DNA of 64,000 bases from Glaciecola sp964446865. Its GTDB lineage: Bacteria; Pseudomonadota; Gammaproteobacteria; Enterobacterales; Alteromonadaceae. This document shows positions 8,078 to 17,436 of this stretch, piece after piece. Each line of letters begins with the position of its first letter. Positions within the stretch are counted from its first letter, which is position 1. The position numbers and the translations under genes were made by a program. Below the pieces are notes generated by a model that was not told the origin of the DNA, did not search any database, and saw only the letters and a program-made list of their open reading frames with translations. The stretch is taken from NCBI GenBank assembly GCA_964446865.1, contig CAYURD010000002.1:1-64000 (forward strand), written 5' to 3'.

Positions 8078-10399
8078 ATGAATAATAATTTGCTAGTAAC
8101 AAAACGCGATGGAACGCAAGAACCTATCGATTTAGAGAAAATTCATAAAGTCGTCAGCTGGGCAGCGAACGGACTAGAAGACGTATCTGTTTCGCAAGTA
8201 GAAATAAAAGCTCAAATACAATTTTATAATGGGATTAAAACCGCTGAAATTCATGAAACCATGATCAAATCGGCAGCCGATTTAATTACCACTGAAACCC
8301 CTGACTACCAGTTTTTAGCGGCTAGACTCGCCATCTTCCACTTGCGTAAAAAGGCCTTTGGCCAATTTGAACCACCACATTTATACAAGCAAGTTCAAAG
8401 CATGGTTGAACAGGGCAAATATGATGAACATTTGTTGAGCGATTATACTGAAGAAGAGTTTGGCAAAATGAATGATTTCATCGATCATTCGCGAGACATG
8501 AATTTCAGTTATGCTGCAGTCAAACAGCTTGAAGGTAAATACCTGGTTCAAAACCGAGTCAGTGGCGAAATTTACGAAAGTGCACAATTTTTATATGTGT
8601 TGGTTGCCGCGTGTTTGTTCGCAAAATACGACCAAGCGGAACGTTTAAGTTACATTAAGCGCTTCTATGATGCGGCATCAACATTTAAGCTTTCACTGCC
8701 CACGCCGATTATGGCGGGCGTGCGGACACCTACCCGTCAATTTAGCTCATGTGTATTGATTGAAGCCGGTGATAGCTTAGATTCCATCAACGCGACTGCC
8801 AGTGCAATAGTCAAGTATGTCAGTCAGCGCGCAGGCATAGGTATTAACGCCGGCAGAATAAGAGCTTTGGGCAGCCCAATTAGAGGCGGCGAAGCTTTCC
8901 ATACTGGTTGCATCCCATTTTATAAGTATTTTCAAACTGCGGTAAAAAGTTGCTCTCAAGGCGGCGTACGCGGCGGCGCGGCTACCCTATTCTATCCAAT
9001 TTGGCATTTAGAAGTAGAGTCATTACTTGTACTTAAAAACAACCGTGGTGTTGAAGAGAACCGAGTTAGGCATCTTGATTATGGTGTGCAGTGCAATAAA
9101 TTAATGTACTCACGTATGCTGAAAGATGATTATATCACTCTATTTAGCCCATCAGATACGCCAGGCTTGTACGATGCATTCTTTGCAGACCAAGAAGAGT
9201 TTGAGCGTTTATATCTTCAATATGAACAAGATGACAGCATCCGTAAAAGACGCGTTAAAGCAATTGAACTGTTTAGTCAGTTTATGCAAGAGCGAGCGAA
9301 TACAGGACGTATTTACCTGCAAAATGTTGATCATTGCAACACGCATAGCCCATTTGATCCTAAAGTTGCGCCGGTACGCCAAAGTAATCTTTGTTTAGAA
9401 ATAGCATTACCGACAAAGCCTTTGGCCCATGTTAATGATCCTGAAGGTGAAATTGCACTTTGTACACTATCGGCCTTTAACTTAGGCGCAATAGATAGTT
9501 TGGATGACATCGAAGAGCTCGCCGATTTGTCGGTTCGTGCTTTAGATAGTTTACTCGATTATCAAGATTATCCCGTGCCAGCTGCATACAATGCCACAAT
9601 GGGTCGCCGAACGCTGGGGATAGGCGTGATTAACTTTGCGTATTACCTAGCAAAACATGGTGTAAAATACTCGGACTCAAGTGCAAACGGTCTAATCCAT
9701 CGTACTTTTGAAGCAATTCAGTATCACTTGCTTAAGGCTTCAAACACCTTAGCAAAAGAGCAAGGTGCATGCCCTAAATTTAATGAAACAACCTACGCTC
9801 AAGGTTTAATGCCTATCGATACGTATAAGAAGGATTTAGACAAGGTGTGTAACGAGCCGCTCCAATATGATTGGGACAGCCTTCGTAAAGACATCGTCGA
9901 GCACGGTTTGCGTAACAGCACTCTCTCTGCGCTTATGCCTTCGGAAACTTCATCACAAATTTCTAATGCAACCAATGGTATTGAACCGCCACGCGGTCAT
10001 ATCAGCATTAAGCAGAGTAAAGATGGCGTGCTTAAACAAGTCGTACCTGAATACAAACGCTTAAAAGACAATTACGAGTTGCTCTGGGATATCCCTTCAA
10101 ACGACGGATACTTGCAACTTGTCGCCATTATGCAGAAATTTATTGACCAAACTATTTCAGCAAATACAAGTTATGACCCAGGTAAATACACCGGTGGCAA
10201 AGTTCCAATGAAGGTGCTGCTACAAGACTTATTAACCACATACAAACTTGGTATAAAAACGCTGTATTATCATAACACTAGAGATGGTGCGTCTGATAAG
10301 TCCGATGCAGAACTAGCAATTGATAAAGCAAAATCGAATGCGCAAGAAGTTGTGATAGAAGAAGACGACGATTGTGCTGGCGGCGCTTGTAAAATCTAG
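8078..10399 (+). CDS. nrdA: Class Ia ribonucleoside-diphosphate reductase, alpha subunit
   Basis: Large subunit of the aerobic reductase that makes dNDPs from NDPs; holds the active site and allosteric sites. The N-terminal ATP cone (VTKRDGTQEPIDLEKIHKVVSWAA) is the overall-activity site. RAGIGINAGRIRALGSPIRGGEAFHTG and SNLCLEIALPT contain active-site residues, and the tail ends DDDCAGGACKI with the redox-shuttling cysteine pair. 773 residues, near the usual 760. Followed by nrdB 145 bp downstream and preceded by NrdR boxes. Confidence 0.98.
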   Translation: MNNNLLVTKRDGTQEPIDLEKIHKVVSWAANGLEDVSVSQVEIKAQIQFYNGIKTAEIHETMIKSAADLITTETPDYQFLAARLAIFHLRKKAFGQFEPPHLYKQVQSMVEQGKYDEHLLSDYTEEEFGKMNDFIDHSRDMNFSYAAVKQLEGKYLVQNRVSGEIYESAQFLYVLVAACLFAKYDQAERLSYIKRFYDAASTFKLSLPTPIMAGVRTPTRQFSSCVLIEAGDSLDSINATASAIVKYVSQRAGIGINAGRIRALGSPIRGGEAFHTGCIPFYKYFQTAVKSCSQGGVRGGAATLFYPIWHLEVESLLVLKNNRGVEENRVRHLDYGVQCNKLMYSRMLKDDYITLFSPSDTPGLYDAFFADQEEFERLYLQYEQDDSIRKRRVKAIELFSQFMQERANTGRIYLQNVDHCNTHSPFDPKVAPVRQSNLCLEIALPTKPLAHVNDPEGEIALCTLSAFNLGAIDSLDDIEELADLSVRALDSLLDYQDYPVPAAYNATMGRRTLGIGVINFAYYLAKHGVKYSDSSANGLIHRTFEAIQYHLLKASNTLAKEQGACPKFNETTYAQGLMPIDTYKKDLDKVCNEPLQYDWDSLRKDIVEHGLRNSTLSALMPSETSSQISNATNGIEPPRGHISIKQSKDGVLKQVVPEYKRLKDNYELLWDIPSNDGYLQLVAIMQKFIDQTISANTSYDPGKYTGGKVPMKVLLQDLLTTYKLGIKTLYYHNTRDGASDKSDAELAIDKAKSNAQEVVIEEDDDCAGGACKI

Positions 10400-10544
10400 T
10401 CTGCCGCATTGGCTCAATGTCCAGCTGTAACGCGCAATTTACTCTTTCTACCAATTAGATGATGAATAAATTGCGCCAAACATTACCGTAGCGACAATAC
10501 ATAAATATAATTAAAACAATGAAAACCAGGCGCAAAAAAATATT

Positions 10545-11675
10545 ATGAAATATACAACGTTTAATCAAAAAACTGTCGACACAATGACTGAGCCGATGTT
10601 TTTCGGTAATCCTGTAAACGTCGCTCGATATGACCAACAAAAACACCCTATTTTTGAAAAGTTGATTGAAAAACAAATCTCCTTTTTTTGGCGTCCAGAA
10701 GAAGTAGACGTAAGTAAAGACCGCGTAGACTTTAGTAAGCTTACCGTTGCTGAAAAACACATTTTCACTTCCAATCTGAAATATCAAACATTGTTAGATT
10801 CGGTACAAGGGCGTTCACCAAATATCGCGTTTTTGCCGATTATATCCTTACCTGAATTAGAAACGTGGGTTGAAACCTGGTCATTCTTTGAAACCATTCA
10901 TTCTCGTTCTTACACGCATATATTAAGAAATTTATTTTCTGACCCTAGCGAAGTATTTGACGACATAGTGGTAAATGATGAAATTAAACGCAGAGCGACT
11001 GACATTTCTAAGTACTATGATGATTTGATTTTTGCTACTCAATTATATCAATCTCAGGGTGAAGGAAGGTTTGAATCAGAAGGCGAAACGCATGTAATTA
11101 ATATGCGTGAACTGAAGAAAAAACTGTTTTTATGCATGAACTCGGTTAACGCGCTTGAAGCCATTCGCTTTTACGTTTCATTTGCTTGTACCTTTGCATT
11201 TGCTGAGCGTGAGTTAATGGAAGGAAACTCAAAAATAATTCGCTTAATTGCTCGCGACGAAAATATTCATTTAACCAGTACACAACACATACTGAACCTT
11301 TGGGCTAAAGGAAAAGATGATCCTGAAATGGCTGAAATCGCCCAAGAGTGTGCTGATGAAGCAAGAGAGATATTTTTAACCGCCGTTAGACAAGAAAAAG
11401 AATGGGCAAAATACCTATTTAAAGATGGTTCGATGTTAGGCTTAAATGAAGAAATCTTAAGTGATTACGTAGAGTATATCGCTAATCAACGAATGGCAGC
11501 AATTGGATTAACGCCAGAATTTGAAAGCAAAAGTAACCCACTTCCTTGGATGAACAACTACTTGAGCTCTGATAATGTTCAAGTCGCTCCACAAGAAGTT
11601 GAAGTCAGTTCTTATTTAGTCTCACAAATAGACTCTGAAGTGAATGCTAATGACTTTGATGAGTTTGATTTATAG
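10545..11675 (+). CDS. nrdB: Class Ia ribonucleoside-diphosphate reductase, beta subunit
   Basis: Small subunit carrying the di-iron centre and tyrosyl radical that starts catalysis in NrdA. 376 residues, normal. TWSFFETIHSRSYTHILRNLF, MNSVNALEAIRFYVSFACTFAFAERE and LIARDENIHLTSTQH contain the iron-ligand glutamates and histidines. The C-terminus, rich in Asp and hydrophobics (NDFDEFDL), is the tail that docks on NrdA. Lies 145 bp after nrdA with no terminator between them, and 99 bp before the ferredoxin gene. Confidence 0.98.
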   Translation: MKYTTFNQKTVDTMTEPMFFGNPVNVARYDQQKHPIFEKLIEKQISFFWRPEEVDVSKDRVDFSKLTVAEKHIFTSNLKYQTLLDSVQGRSPNIAFLPIISLPELETWVETWSFFETIHSRSYTHILRNLFSDPSEVFDDIVVNDEIKRRATDISKYYDDLIFATQLYQSQGEGRFESEGETHVINMRELKKKLFLCMNSVNALEAIRFYVSFACTFAFAERELMEGNSKIIRLIARDENIHLTSTQHILNLWAKGKDDPEMAEIAQECADEAREIFLTAVRQEKEWAKYLFKDGSMLGLNEEILSDYVEYIANQRMAAIGLTPEFESKSNPLPWMNNYLSSDNVQVAPQEVEVSSYLVSQIDSEVNANDFDEFDL

Positions 11676-11683
11676 ATGAAGAA

Positions 11684-11715
11684 AACAGGCAGTAACATGT
11701 TCGTTATCGCCTGTT
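11684..11715 (+). terminator. Hairpin after nrdB
   Basis: AACAGGC-A-GTAAC pairs with GTTAT-C-GCCTGTT around a short loop, with one internal mismatch, then CTTTATC. The T-tract is weak, so it may attenuate rather than end transcription into yfaE. Confidence 0.55.
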
Positions 11716-11774
11716 CTTTATCTTCACTCTATTAAATATAAAAACTCCGTGCATCTTATAATAAGAACAATCAC

Positions 11775-12062
11775 ATGGTGAAAAACCAAACCACCGCCAT
11801 TGACAAAAACGCACCCAAAAAGCTGACCATCGATGGTAGGGTCTTATTATGTCAAGACGGTGAAACAATATTAGAAACCCTAGAAAGAGAAAAAATCCAA
11901 GCTGATTTTAATTGTCGTGAAGGGTTTTGCGGTGTGTGCAGAACAAAGTTAGTCACCGGAGAAATTGATTATCAACTTGACCCTCTGGCGTTTATCGATG
12001 ATGACGAAGTGCTAACATGTTGTACAGTGCCAATCAGTGATATTGAAATAAAATTAGTATAA
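11775..12062 (+). CDS. yfaE: YfaE-type 2Fe-2S ferredoxin for ribonucleotide reductase maintenance
   Basis: Small plant-type [2Fe-2S] ferredoxin of 95 residues. The cluster-binding cysteines are visible in NCREGFCGVCRTKL (CX4CX2C) and in the later CC of VLTCCTVPI. In E. coli YfaE reduces the di-iron centre of NrdB so that the tyrosyl radical can be re-formed; the position directly behind nrdAB supports the same role here. The N-terminal 15 residues are a variable extension. Confidence 0.92.
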   Translation: MVKNQTTAIDKNAPKKLTIDGRVLLCQDGETILETLEREKIQADFNCREGFCGVCRTKLVTGEIDYQLDPLAFIDDDEVLTCCTVPISDIEIKLV

Positions 12063-12092
12063 AAATCGAAGAGATGGTTCAGGGCCTGTTGA

Positions 12093-12806
12093 TTACAGCT
12101 CCAAACCAATTCTTTTGGCTACTTCTATGTAAGACTCAATAACAGAACCTAAACCTTGACGAAATCTGTCTTTATCTAGTTTTTTCTTGGTTTCTTTATC
12201 CCACAAACGACATCCATCAGGTGTAAATTCATCACCTAAAATAATATTACCAAGGCTATCAACACCAAACTCAAGTTTAAAATCAACAAGTAAGATACCA
12301 CCTTCATCAAAAATGGATGACAACACATTATTTACGGTAAAGGTTATCTCCTTCATTTTTGAAATTTGTTCCGCGCTTGCCCAACCAAAAGATTCACAGT
12401 GAGATTCGTTTATCATAGGGTCGTGTAAGGCGTCGTTTTTTAAAAAGAACTCGAAAGTGGGTGGCATTAATGACATGCCCTCTTCTACGCCCAAACGTCT
12501 ACAAATAGAACCTGCTGCAAAATTTCGAACCACACATTCTACCGGGATCATGTCCAGTTTTTTAACCAGACTTTCGTTATCATTAATTAAAGATTCAACT
12601 TGTGTCGAAACTCCGGCGTCTTCGAGTTTTTGCATAATGAAATGATTAAACTTATTGTTTACTTCGCCTTTGCGATCAAGTTGTTCTATTTTTTCGCCAT
12701 CAAAGGCAGATGTGTCATCTCTAAATTCTAGTATTAACTTTTCGGGATCGTCGGTTGTAAAAACTGTTTTTGCTTTACCTCGATAAAGTTCGCTTACTTT
12801 TTGCAT
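12093..12806 (-). CDS. purC: Phosphoribosylaminoimidazole-succinocarboxamide synthase (SAICAR synthetase)
   Basis: ATP-dependent ligation of aspartate to CAIR, a step in purine synthesis. 237 residues, the length of the E. coli enzyme. YRGKAKTVFTTDD, RDDTSAFDG, VECVVRNFAAGS and LVDFKLEFG are family motifs, in order. A GAGG ribosome site lies five bases before the ATG. It is the last gene of a dapA-bamC-purC run, the usual gammaproteobacterial arrangement, 65 bp behind bamC. Confidence 0.97.
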   Translation of the reverse strand: MQKVSELYRGKAKTVFTTDDPEKLILEFRDDTSAFDGEKIEQLDRKGEVNNKFNHFIMQKLEDAGVSTQVESLINDNESLVKKLDMIPVECVVRNFAAGSICRRLGVEEGMSLMPPTFEFFLKNDALHDPMINESHCESFGWASAEQISKMKEITFTVNNVLSSIFDEGGILLVDFKLEFGVDSLGNIILGDEFTPDGCRLWDKETKKKLDKDRFRQGLGSVIESYIEVAKRIGLEL

Positions 12807-12871
12807 ATTTTCCTCGTCGCCGCCCTGCCGTTAACGTTTACTAATTGTGATGCTAATGCCCTGAAGTCGCG

Positions 12872-13972
12872 CTAAATGTCTAGATTATCAGCTGCCATAT
12901 ACTCTTTAAAAACAGGATAGATATCAGTCACTGTTTTTGCGTCTAAGGCAACACTATCATCGTCTTTAAACGTAACATTTGTTCTTTCGCCAGCTCGCTG
13001 TACAAAAATGCGATAAGTGTCTTCATCAATTGGCAGTTCATCAGCCGAAAACATACCCGACCAAAATCCACTATCTGTGCCATTGTATTCAACAAACATA
13101 ATCCCTGACGATTGGTCTAAATCAATTACGTCAAAGCCCATTTTACGCAACACGAGTAACAGTCTAGGCCAGGTATCGTTATATACTGCATTAACTGCGA
13201 TCGCTGATTCACCATCAGCATTAAAAGCAAGTTCACTAGAAAAGCCTTCTCGAATTTTTGCGATCCGCTGCGTTTGCTCTAATTTTACACCAAAATCATA
13301 TTCCGCAATTATATAGTTCAAGAAGTCGACCTCATTATTTCGACGCGTGATTGGATCCATATTGTCTAGCGCAACGTTACCCGCTTCGTCAATGTAATCC
13401 ACAATAACATTCTCTAAAGACGCAATTCGTCCATGAGGTGCCATATCGATTTTTAGTTTAAATCGTTTAGCTTGTTCTACTGTTTCATCCGAAAATTCAT
13501 ACCAGCTCGTATCCACTTCGGTGACCGAAATAACCCAATCGGTGACTAATTCATTTTTTTCACGATCAAAACTCTGAACGCCAATATTATTCTGCTCCAA
13601 ATAAGACAGTACCTTATCCCAAATTGTCGTATCTAATGCACGGGAGTCGTCTATTTGGTCAAAATTGACTTTTGCGCTGCTAACGCCCTCTTCGACCCGA
13701 GAACCCGTAACCAAGGGGAGCACTAATCGAGGAGAGCTAATGCGGATCTCATCACCGATAATGGTATTTGTATTTGATGGTTCTAGCTTGGGTAAATCAT
13801 ACTGGTTTGAGCGCAAAGGCGGCGTTAAGTCGCCTGGCACTTTTAGACCTTCATCTTTAAATTTTACATCTAGGTAATCATAGTCACCCGACACTTTATC
13901 GCGAGTCTCAGAACTTGAGCAGGCGCTAAGAATGACGATGGCGGTAACGCAAATAAGTAGCTTTGTTTTCAT
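12872..13972 (-). CDS. bamC: Outer membrane assembly lipoprotein BamC
   Basis: Lipoprotein accessory subunit of the BAM complex that inserts beta-barrel proteins in the outer membrane. A signal peptide ends in the lipobox LSAC, with C18 lipidated. It is followed by the long unstructured N-terminal segment (LDVKFKDEGLKVPGDLTPPLR) that in E. coli lies along BamD. Two helix-grip domains follow, around residues 110-225 and 245-360. 366 residues against 344 in E. coli. Its ATG overlaps the dapA stop (TAATG), indicating translational coupling. Confidence 0.93.
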   Translation of the reverse strand: MKTKLLICVTAIVILSACSSSETRDKVSGDYDYLDVKFKDEGLKVPGDLTPPLRSNQYDLPKLEPSNTNTIIGDEIRISSPRLVLPLVTGSRVEEGVSSAKVNFDQIDDSRALDTTIWDKVLSYLEQNNIGVQSFDREKNELVTDWVISVTEVDTSWYEFSDETVEQAKRFKLKIDMAPHGRIASLENVIVDYIDEAGNVALDNMDPITRRNNEVDFLNYIIAEYDFGVKLEQTQRIAKIREGFSSELAFNADGESAIAVNAVYNDTWPRLLLVLRKMGFDVIDLDQSSGIMFVEYNGTDSGFWSGMFSADELPIDEDTYRIFVQRAGERTNVTFKDDDSVALDAKTVTDIYPVFKEYMAADNLDI

Positions 13973-14856
13973 TAATTTTCTATCAATCCTAATGTTTGTA
14001 ACTCTTGTTCGATACTCAATTGTTGATTAAGTTCAGGCAAGACCATCGGTAAGCGCAAATATGCTGATTTCATTTTCGCCATTTTATACAAGGCCCATTT
14101 AGGTAAAACAGGGTTTGGCTCTGCAAACAACTTGTGATGCAGTGCTTGTAATGTATCATCAATTTCTTTGGCTTTTTGTGGCTCTTTAGCTAATGCATGC
14201 TCACACATCTTTGCCATTTCAGCAGGCACGATATTAGCAGATACAGAAATAACACCATGTCCGCCCTTATTCATAAATTCGCAGCCTGTCGCGTCATCTC
14301 CACTGAAAAGTAAAAAATCATTGGGTAGCTGCGCTTGTAATTCGCTTAAGCGATTCATATCGCCCGTCGCGTCTTTTATTCCAATAATGTTTTTGTGAGA
14401 CGCTAGCTCGGCAACCGTGCTCGTATGCATATCAAGCACCGTTCTTGAAGGCACGTTATACAAAATAAGCGGCAAATCAGATGCATTTGCAACAGCCGTA
14501 AAATGGGCAACTAATCCACGTTGTTGTGGCTTGTTATAGTAAGGTACAACACTCAAAAAGCCATCAACCCCTAACTTTTCAATTTGGGTCGTTAGAAAAA
14601 CTGCTTCATCGGTAGCATTTGCACCTGAACCTGCAATAACGGGTATTTTACCGTTTGCACATTTAACGACGTAGTCAATAACCTTGATATGCTCATCAAA
14701 AGGAAGTGTCGCAGATTCACCCGTTGTGCCAACGGCAACAATACCGTGGGTGCCGCTTTGAATATGAAAATCTACTAACTGCGCCAAACTTTGATAATCG
14801 GTTTCACCGTTGTCTAACATCGGCGTCACTAGCGCAACAAAACTACCTTGAAACAT
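13972..14856 (-). CDS. dapA: 4-hydroxy-tetrahydrodipicolinate synthase
   Basis: Condenses pyruvate with aspartate semialdehyde, the first committed step to lysine and diaminopimelate. I use the ATG at 14856, which has AAAGGAG six bases upstream and gives MFQGSFVALVTPM; the longer frame would add nine unlikely residues. The Schiff-base lysine is K161 (IIGIKDATGD), the same number as in E. coli, with Y133 in ILYNVPSRT. AVGTTGESATL is the pyruvate-binding segment. 294 residues. First gene of the dapA-bamC-purC run. Confidence 0.97.
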   Translation of the reverse strand: MFQGSFVALVTPMLDNGETDYQSLAQLVDFHIQSGTHGIVAVGTTGESATLPFDEHIKVIDYVVKCANGKIPVIAGSGANATDEAVFLTTQIEKLGVDGFLSVVPYYNKPQQRGLVAHFTAVANASDLPLILYNVPSRTVLDMHTSTVAELASHKNIIGIKDATGDMNRLSELQAQLPNDFLLFSGDDATGCEFMNKGGHGVISVSANIVPAEMAKMCEHALAKEPQKAKEIDDTLQALHHKLFAEPNPVLPKWALYKMAKMKSAYLRLPMVLPELNQQLSIEQELQTLGLIEN

Positions 14857-15079
14857 GAACACTCCTTTAAACTTAATCGGCAATAGTAAGTGTCTGAAGG
14901 GTTAAAAACAAGCATTTCGACGCTGTTTGGCGAATAAATGTGTATTTATTCAAAATTGCTTATTTTACCTCACCACAATACAATGAAATTACGGTCAAAA
15001 AAGATATAATATTGTAAAGCGAAACGCCAAAAACTGGCCTTAGTTATTTTCTTCGTTTGCAATAAATAAGGGCACCTAA

Positions 15080-15631
15080 ATGCAACAACTGATTATCAAC
15101 GTTATCGGTAAAAGCTCACTTAGCGCACTAAGTCATATAACCGCTTGTATTAGTCAGTGTGCTTGTAATTTGCTCGATAGTAGACATGCGGAATATGGCA
15201 CAGACTTTTCATTGACCATGATTGTCAGTGGCAGCCATCAAGATATTGCAAAGTTTGAACTTGCTTTTTCGGCCCTTTGTGTTGAACGTGATCTTCTTTG
15301 TTTAATGAGGCGTACCACAGGACATCAAAAGCAAAATATTGAACAGTTAATCCACTTGTCATTTTCGGGTCTCGACATGCCTGGCCTAATGCACAAAGTA
15401 AGTTCGGTCATAAGTGAACATGAGTTAAGTGTTAACGCGGTTAGACAGCAGACAAAAGACCATGAAAATGGTACCAAGGTAAACTGTAAAATGGTGTTGT
15501 CAGCCCATCTTCAAGCCGATTTAAGTGCTTTTGATGAACATATGAAATTGACCTTACATACCTTGGGTTTACATGGCACGATTAGCCACAATATCAATAA
15601 GGAAGAATATGAATACTCTGAAAGCTGGTGA
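15080..15631 (+). CDS. GcvR-like ACT-domain regulatory protein
   Basis: 183 residues with two tandem ACT-like halves (about 1-85 and 92-175). The second carries the recognisable FSGLDMPGLMHKVSSVISEHELSVNAVRQQT. In E. coli GcvR sits next to bcp and blocks GcvA, the activator of the glycine cleavage operon, when glycine is low. The same neighbourhood (dapA divergent, bcp downstream) occurs here, so the same family is clear; whether the partner is a GcvA cannot be told. The next gene starts inside its last codons. Confidence 0.8.
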   Translation: MQQLIINVIGKSSLSALSHITACISQCACNLLDSRHAEYGTDFSLTMIVSGSHQDIAKFELAFSALCVERDLLCLMRRTTGHQKQNIEQLIHLSFSGLDMPGLMHKVSSVISEHELSVNAVRQQTKDHENGTKVNCKMVLSAHLQADLSAFDEHMKLTLHTLGLHGTISHNINKEEYEYSESW

Positions 15632-16067
15632 TAAAGCGCCCACATTTACCTTGCAAAATCAACTTGGTGAAGATGTCAGTATTGCTGACATCAAAGGCAA
15701 AAAACTCGTTTATTTTTATCCAAAAGCGTCAACGCCAGGTTGTACTGTTCAGGCAAAAGGCTTGCGTGACAGTAATGCCGATTTACAAGCAAAAGGCGTC
15801 ACGGTGCTTGGCATTAGCCCTGACCCGGTCAAAAGATTAACTAAATTTGTTGAAAAAGAGTCACTGAATTTTGACCTTTTATCAGATGAAGATCACAGCG
15901 TAGCCGATGAATTTGGCGTGTGGGGATTGAAAAAATTTATGGGCAAAGAATATGACGGCATTCATCGCTTAAGTTTTTTAGTTGACGAGAACGGCGTTAT
16001 CGAAAAAGTGTATGACAAATTTAAAACAAAAGACCATCACGAAGTCGTGCTTGCGTCGCTAGACTAG
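15609..16067 (+). CDS. bcp: Bacterioferritin comigratory protein, thiol peroxidase of the PrxQ family
   Basis: Peroxiredoxin reducing hydrogen and organic peroxides in the cytosol. The start ATG at 15609 has AAGGAAG just upstream and gives MNTLKAGDKAP, matching E. coli Bcp; 152 residues. Peroxidatic C45 is present in STPGCTVQ, but E. coli's resolving C50 is replaced by lysine (K50), and there is no other cysteine in the protein. It should therefore act as a 1-Cys enzyme needing an outside thiol. Overlaps the end of the gcvR-like gene by 23 bp. Confidence 0.95.
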   Translation: MNTLKAGDKAPTFTLQNQLGEDVSIADIKGKKLVYFYPKASTPGCTVQAKGLRDSNADLQAKGVTVLGISPDPVKRLTKFVEKESLNFDLLSDEDHSVADEFGVWGLKKFMGKEYDGIHRLSFLVDENGVIEKVYDKFKTKDHHEVVLASLD

Positions 16068-16080
16068 GTCTTAATTTATT

Positions 16081-16109
16081 AACGCAAGCGCTTTAAAAAC
16101 GCTTGCGTT
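16081..16109. terminator. Hairpin between bcp and the converging permease gene
   Basis: AACGCAAGCG (16081-16090) and CGCTTGCGTT (16100-16109) pair perfectly around a nine-base loop. The T-run is short on either side. Placed between two convergent genes it probably stops transcription from both. Confidence 0.6.
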
Positions 16110-16161
16110 ACACACATATTTACAATCAGTATTGTGTTTACCTTGGGACTAGTATTGCCAC

Positions 16162-17232
16162 TTATGTCGCTTCAGTCGTTTTCAAACCAGGCGTAGACCA
16201 AGCAGTAATAAGTGCCTTGACTAGAGTCGCTAAGGGAATCGCAAAAAACACCCCCCAAAACCCCCAAAGCCCACCAAATAAAAGCACCGCAATAATAATG
16301 TACAAAGGGTGCAAACTCACGGCTTCAGAAAAAAGTATTGGCACCAGCAAATTACCATCGAGTATTTGAATAATCATATACACAAATATGACATAGCCAA
16401 ATTGCGCAGATAAACCAAATTGAAACAAGGCAACAATCGCCACAGGGATAGTAACAACGGCGGCGCCAATAAATGGCACTAACACCGAAAATCCAACCAA
16501 GACGCCTAACAGCACAGCAAAGCGCAAATCTAAAATACTAAACGCGATGCTCGTAACAGCGCCAATAATCACTATTTCAATCACCTTTCCGCGAATATAG
16601 TTGGCAATTTGAGAATTCATTTCTTCGCCAACTTGCGTAATTAACACCCGTTCTTTAGGTAAAATCGAAGAGATGCTATTTACAAACACTTTTTTGTCAT
16701 TAAGCATAAAAAACACCATCAGCGGTACGAGTATCATATATATCAAGATGGCGGCAATATTGCCTATAGAACTAAAGGATGCAGACAAAACCTGTTCACC
16801 AAAGGCTACTAAGCGCTCATTTAAGCCAGCCATAGCTGATTGAATATATCCAACCTCTATCACGTTGGGATATCGACTGGGAAGGCTAGCAATCCATGCT
16901 TGGGCTGAATCCCAAATTAGGGGGATTTCTTTCACAAAATTTACGCCCTGCTTTGAAATGATAGGGATGAGGCTGACCGCGAGTATAAAACTCACCACAA
17001 AAAATATTACGAGCGTGAAGCTGGTTGCTAACCAACGACGCACACCCATTCGCTCCATTTTAGTAACGGGTACGTCTAGCAAATAAGCAATAACAATGGC
17101 GATAAGCACAGGCATAAGAATGCCGCCAAAAATATATAAAATAAGCGCACTAATAATAATTAGCAGCAATAACATTAAAGCATTGGGATCTGAAAATTTA
17201 CGTTTGTACCAGTTGCCAAACACGCCAAGCAT
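16162..17232 (-). CDS. AI-2E family (PerM-type) membrane permease
   Basis: Membrane protein of about 356 residues. Two hydrophobic helices sit near the N-terminus (LMLLLLIIISALILYIFGGI and a second). A long polar stretch then leads to about five more helices in the second half, with the family segment PFIGAAVVTIPVAIVALFQFG and GGLWGFWGVFFAIPLATLVKA near the end. This family is named for autoinducer-2 export but substrates are mostly unproven; PerM has the same position next to bepA in related bacteria. Start is the ATG at 17232 with AAAGGAA upstream. Confidence 0.85.
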   Translation of the reverse strand: MLGVFGNWYKRKFSDPNALMLLLLIIISALILYIFGGILMPVLIAIVIAYLLDVPVTKMERMGVRRWLATSFTLVIFFVVSFILAVSLIPIISKQGVNFVKEIPLIWDSAQAWIASLPSRYPNVIEVGYIQSAMAGLNERLVAFGEQVLSASFSSIGNIAAILIYMILVPLMVFFMLNDKKVFVNSISSILPKERVLITQVGEEMNSQIANYIRGKVIEIVIIGAVTSIAFSILDLRFAVLLGVLVGFSVLVPFIGAAVVTIPVAIVALFQFGLSAQFGYVIFVYMIIQILDGNLLVPILFSEAVSLHPLYIIIAVLLFGGLWGFWGVFFAIPLATLVKALITAWSTPGLKTTEAT

Positions 17233-17436
17233 CAAGATTTCCTTTTAAGAAGAGTGGTTAGTTCAAATAAGACGGTGCACGCTAGATACGTTTTTTTTGA
17301 TATGGTAGGATTTTGAAAACGTATCACTAATGAATTATTTGTTGTGAATAAAGTAAACAAGCTGAAACTTACCTAAACTAAAGCTGTCTAGGTATAGTAT
17401 AAATTATATAGTCAAAGATGGAAGTAGCTAATTGAC

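Noticed and set aside
12807..12871. Possible PurR operator upstream of purC (AGTAAACGTTAACGG region)
   Set aside because: Only about 10 of 16 positions fit the E. coli PurR consensus and outer bases are wrong; too weak to call.
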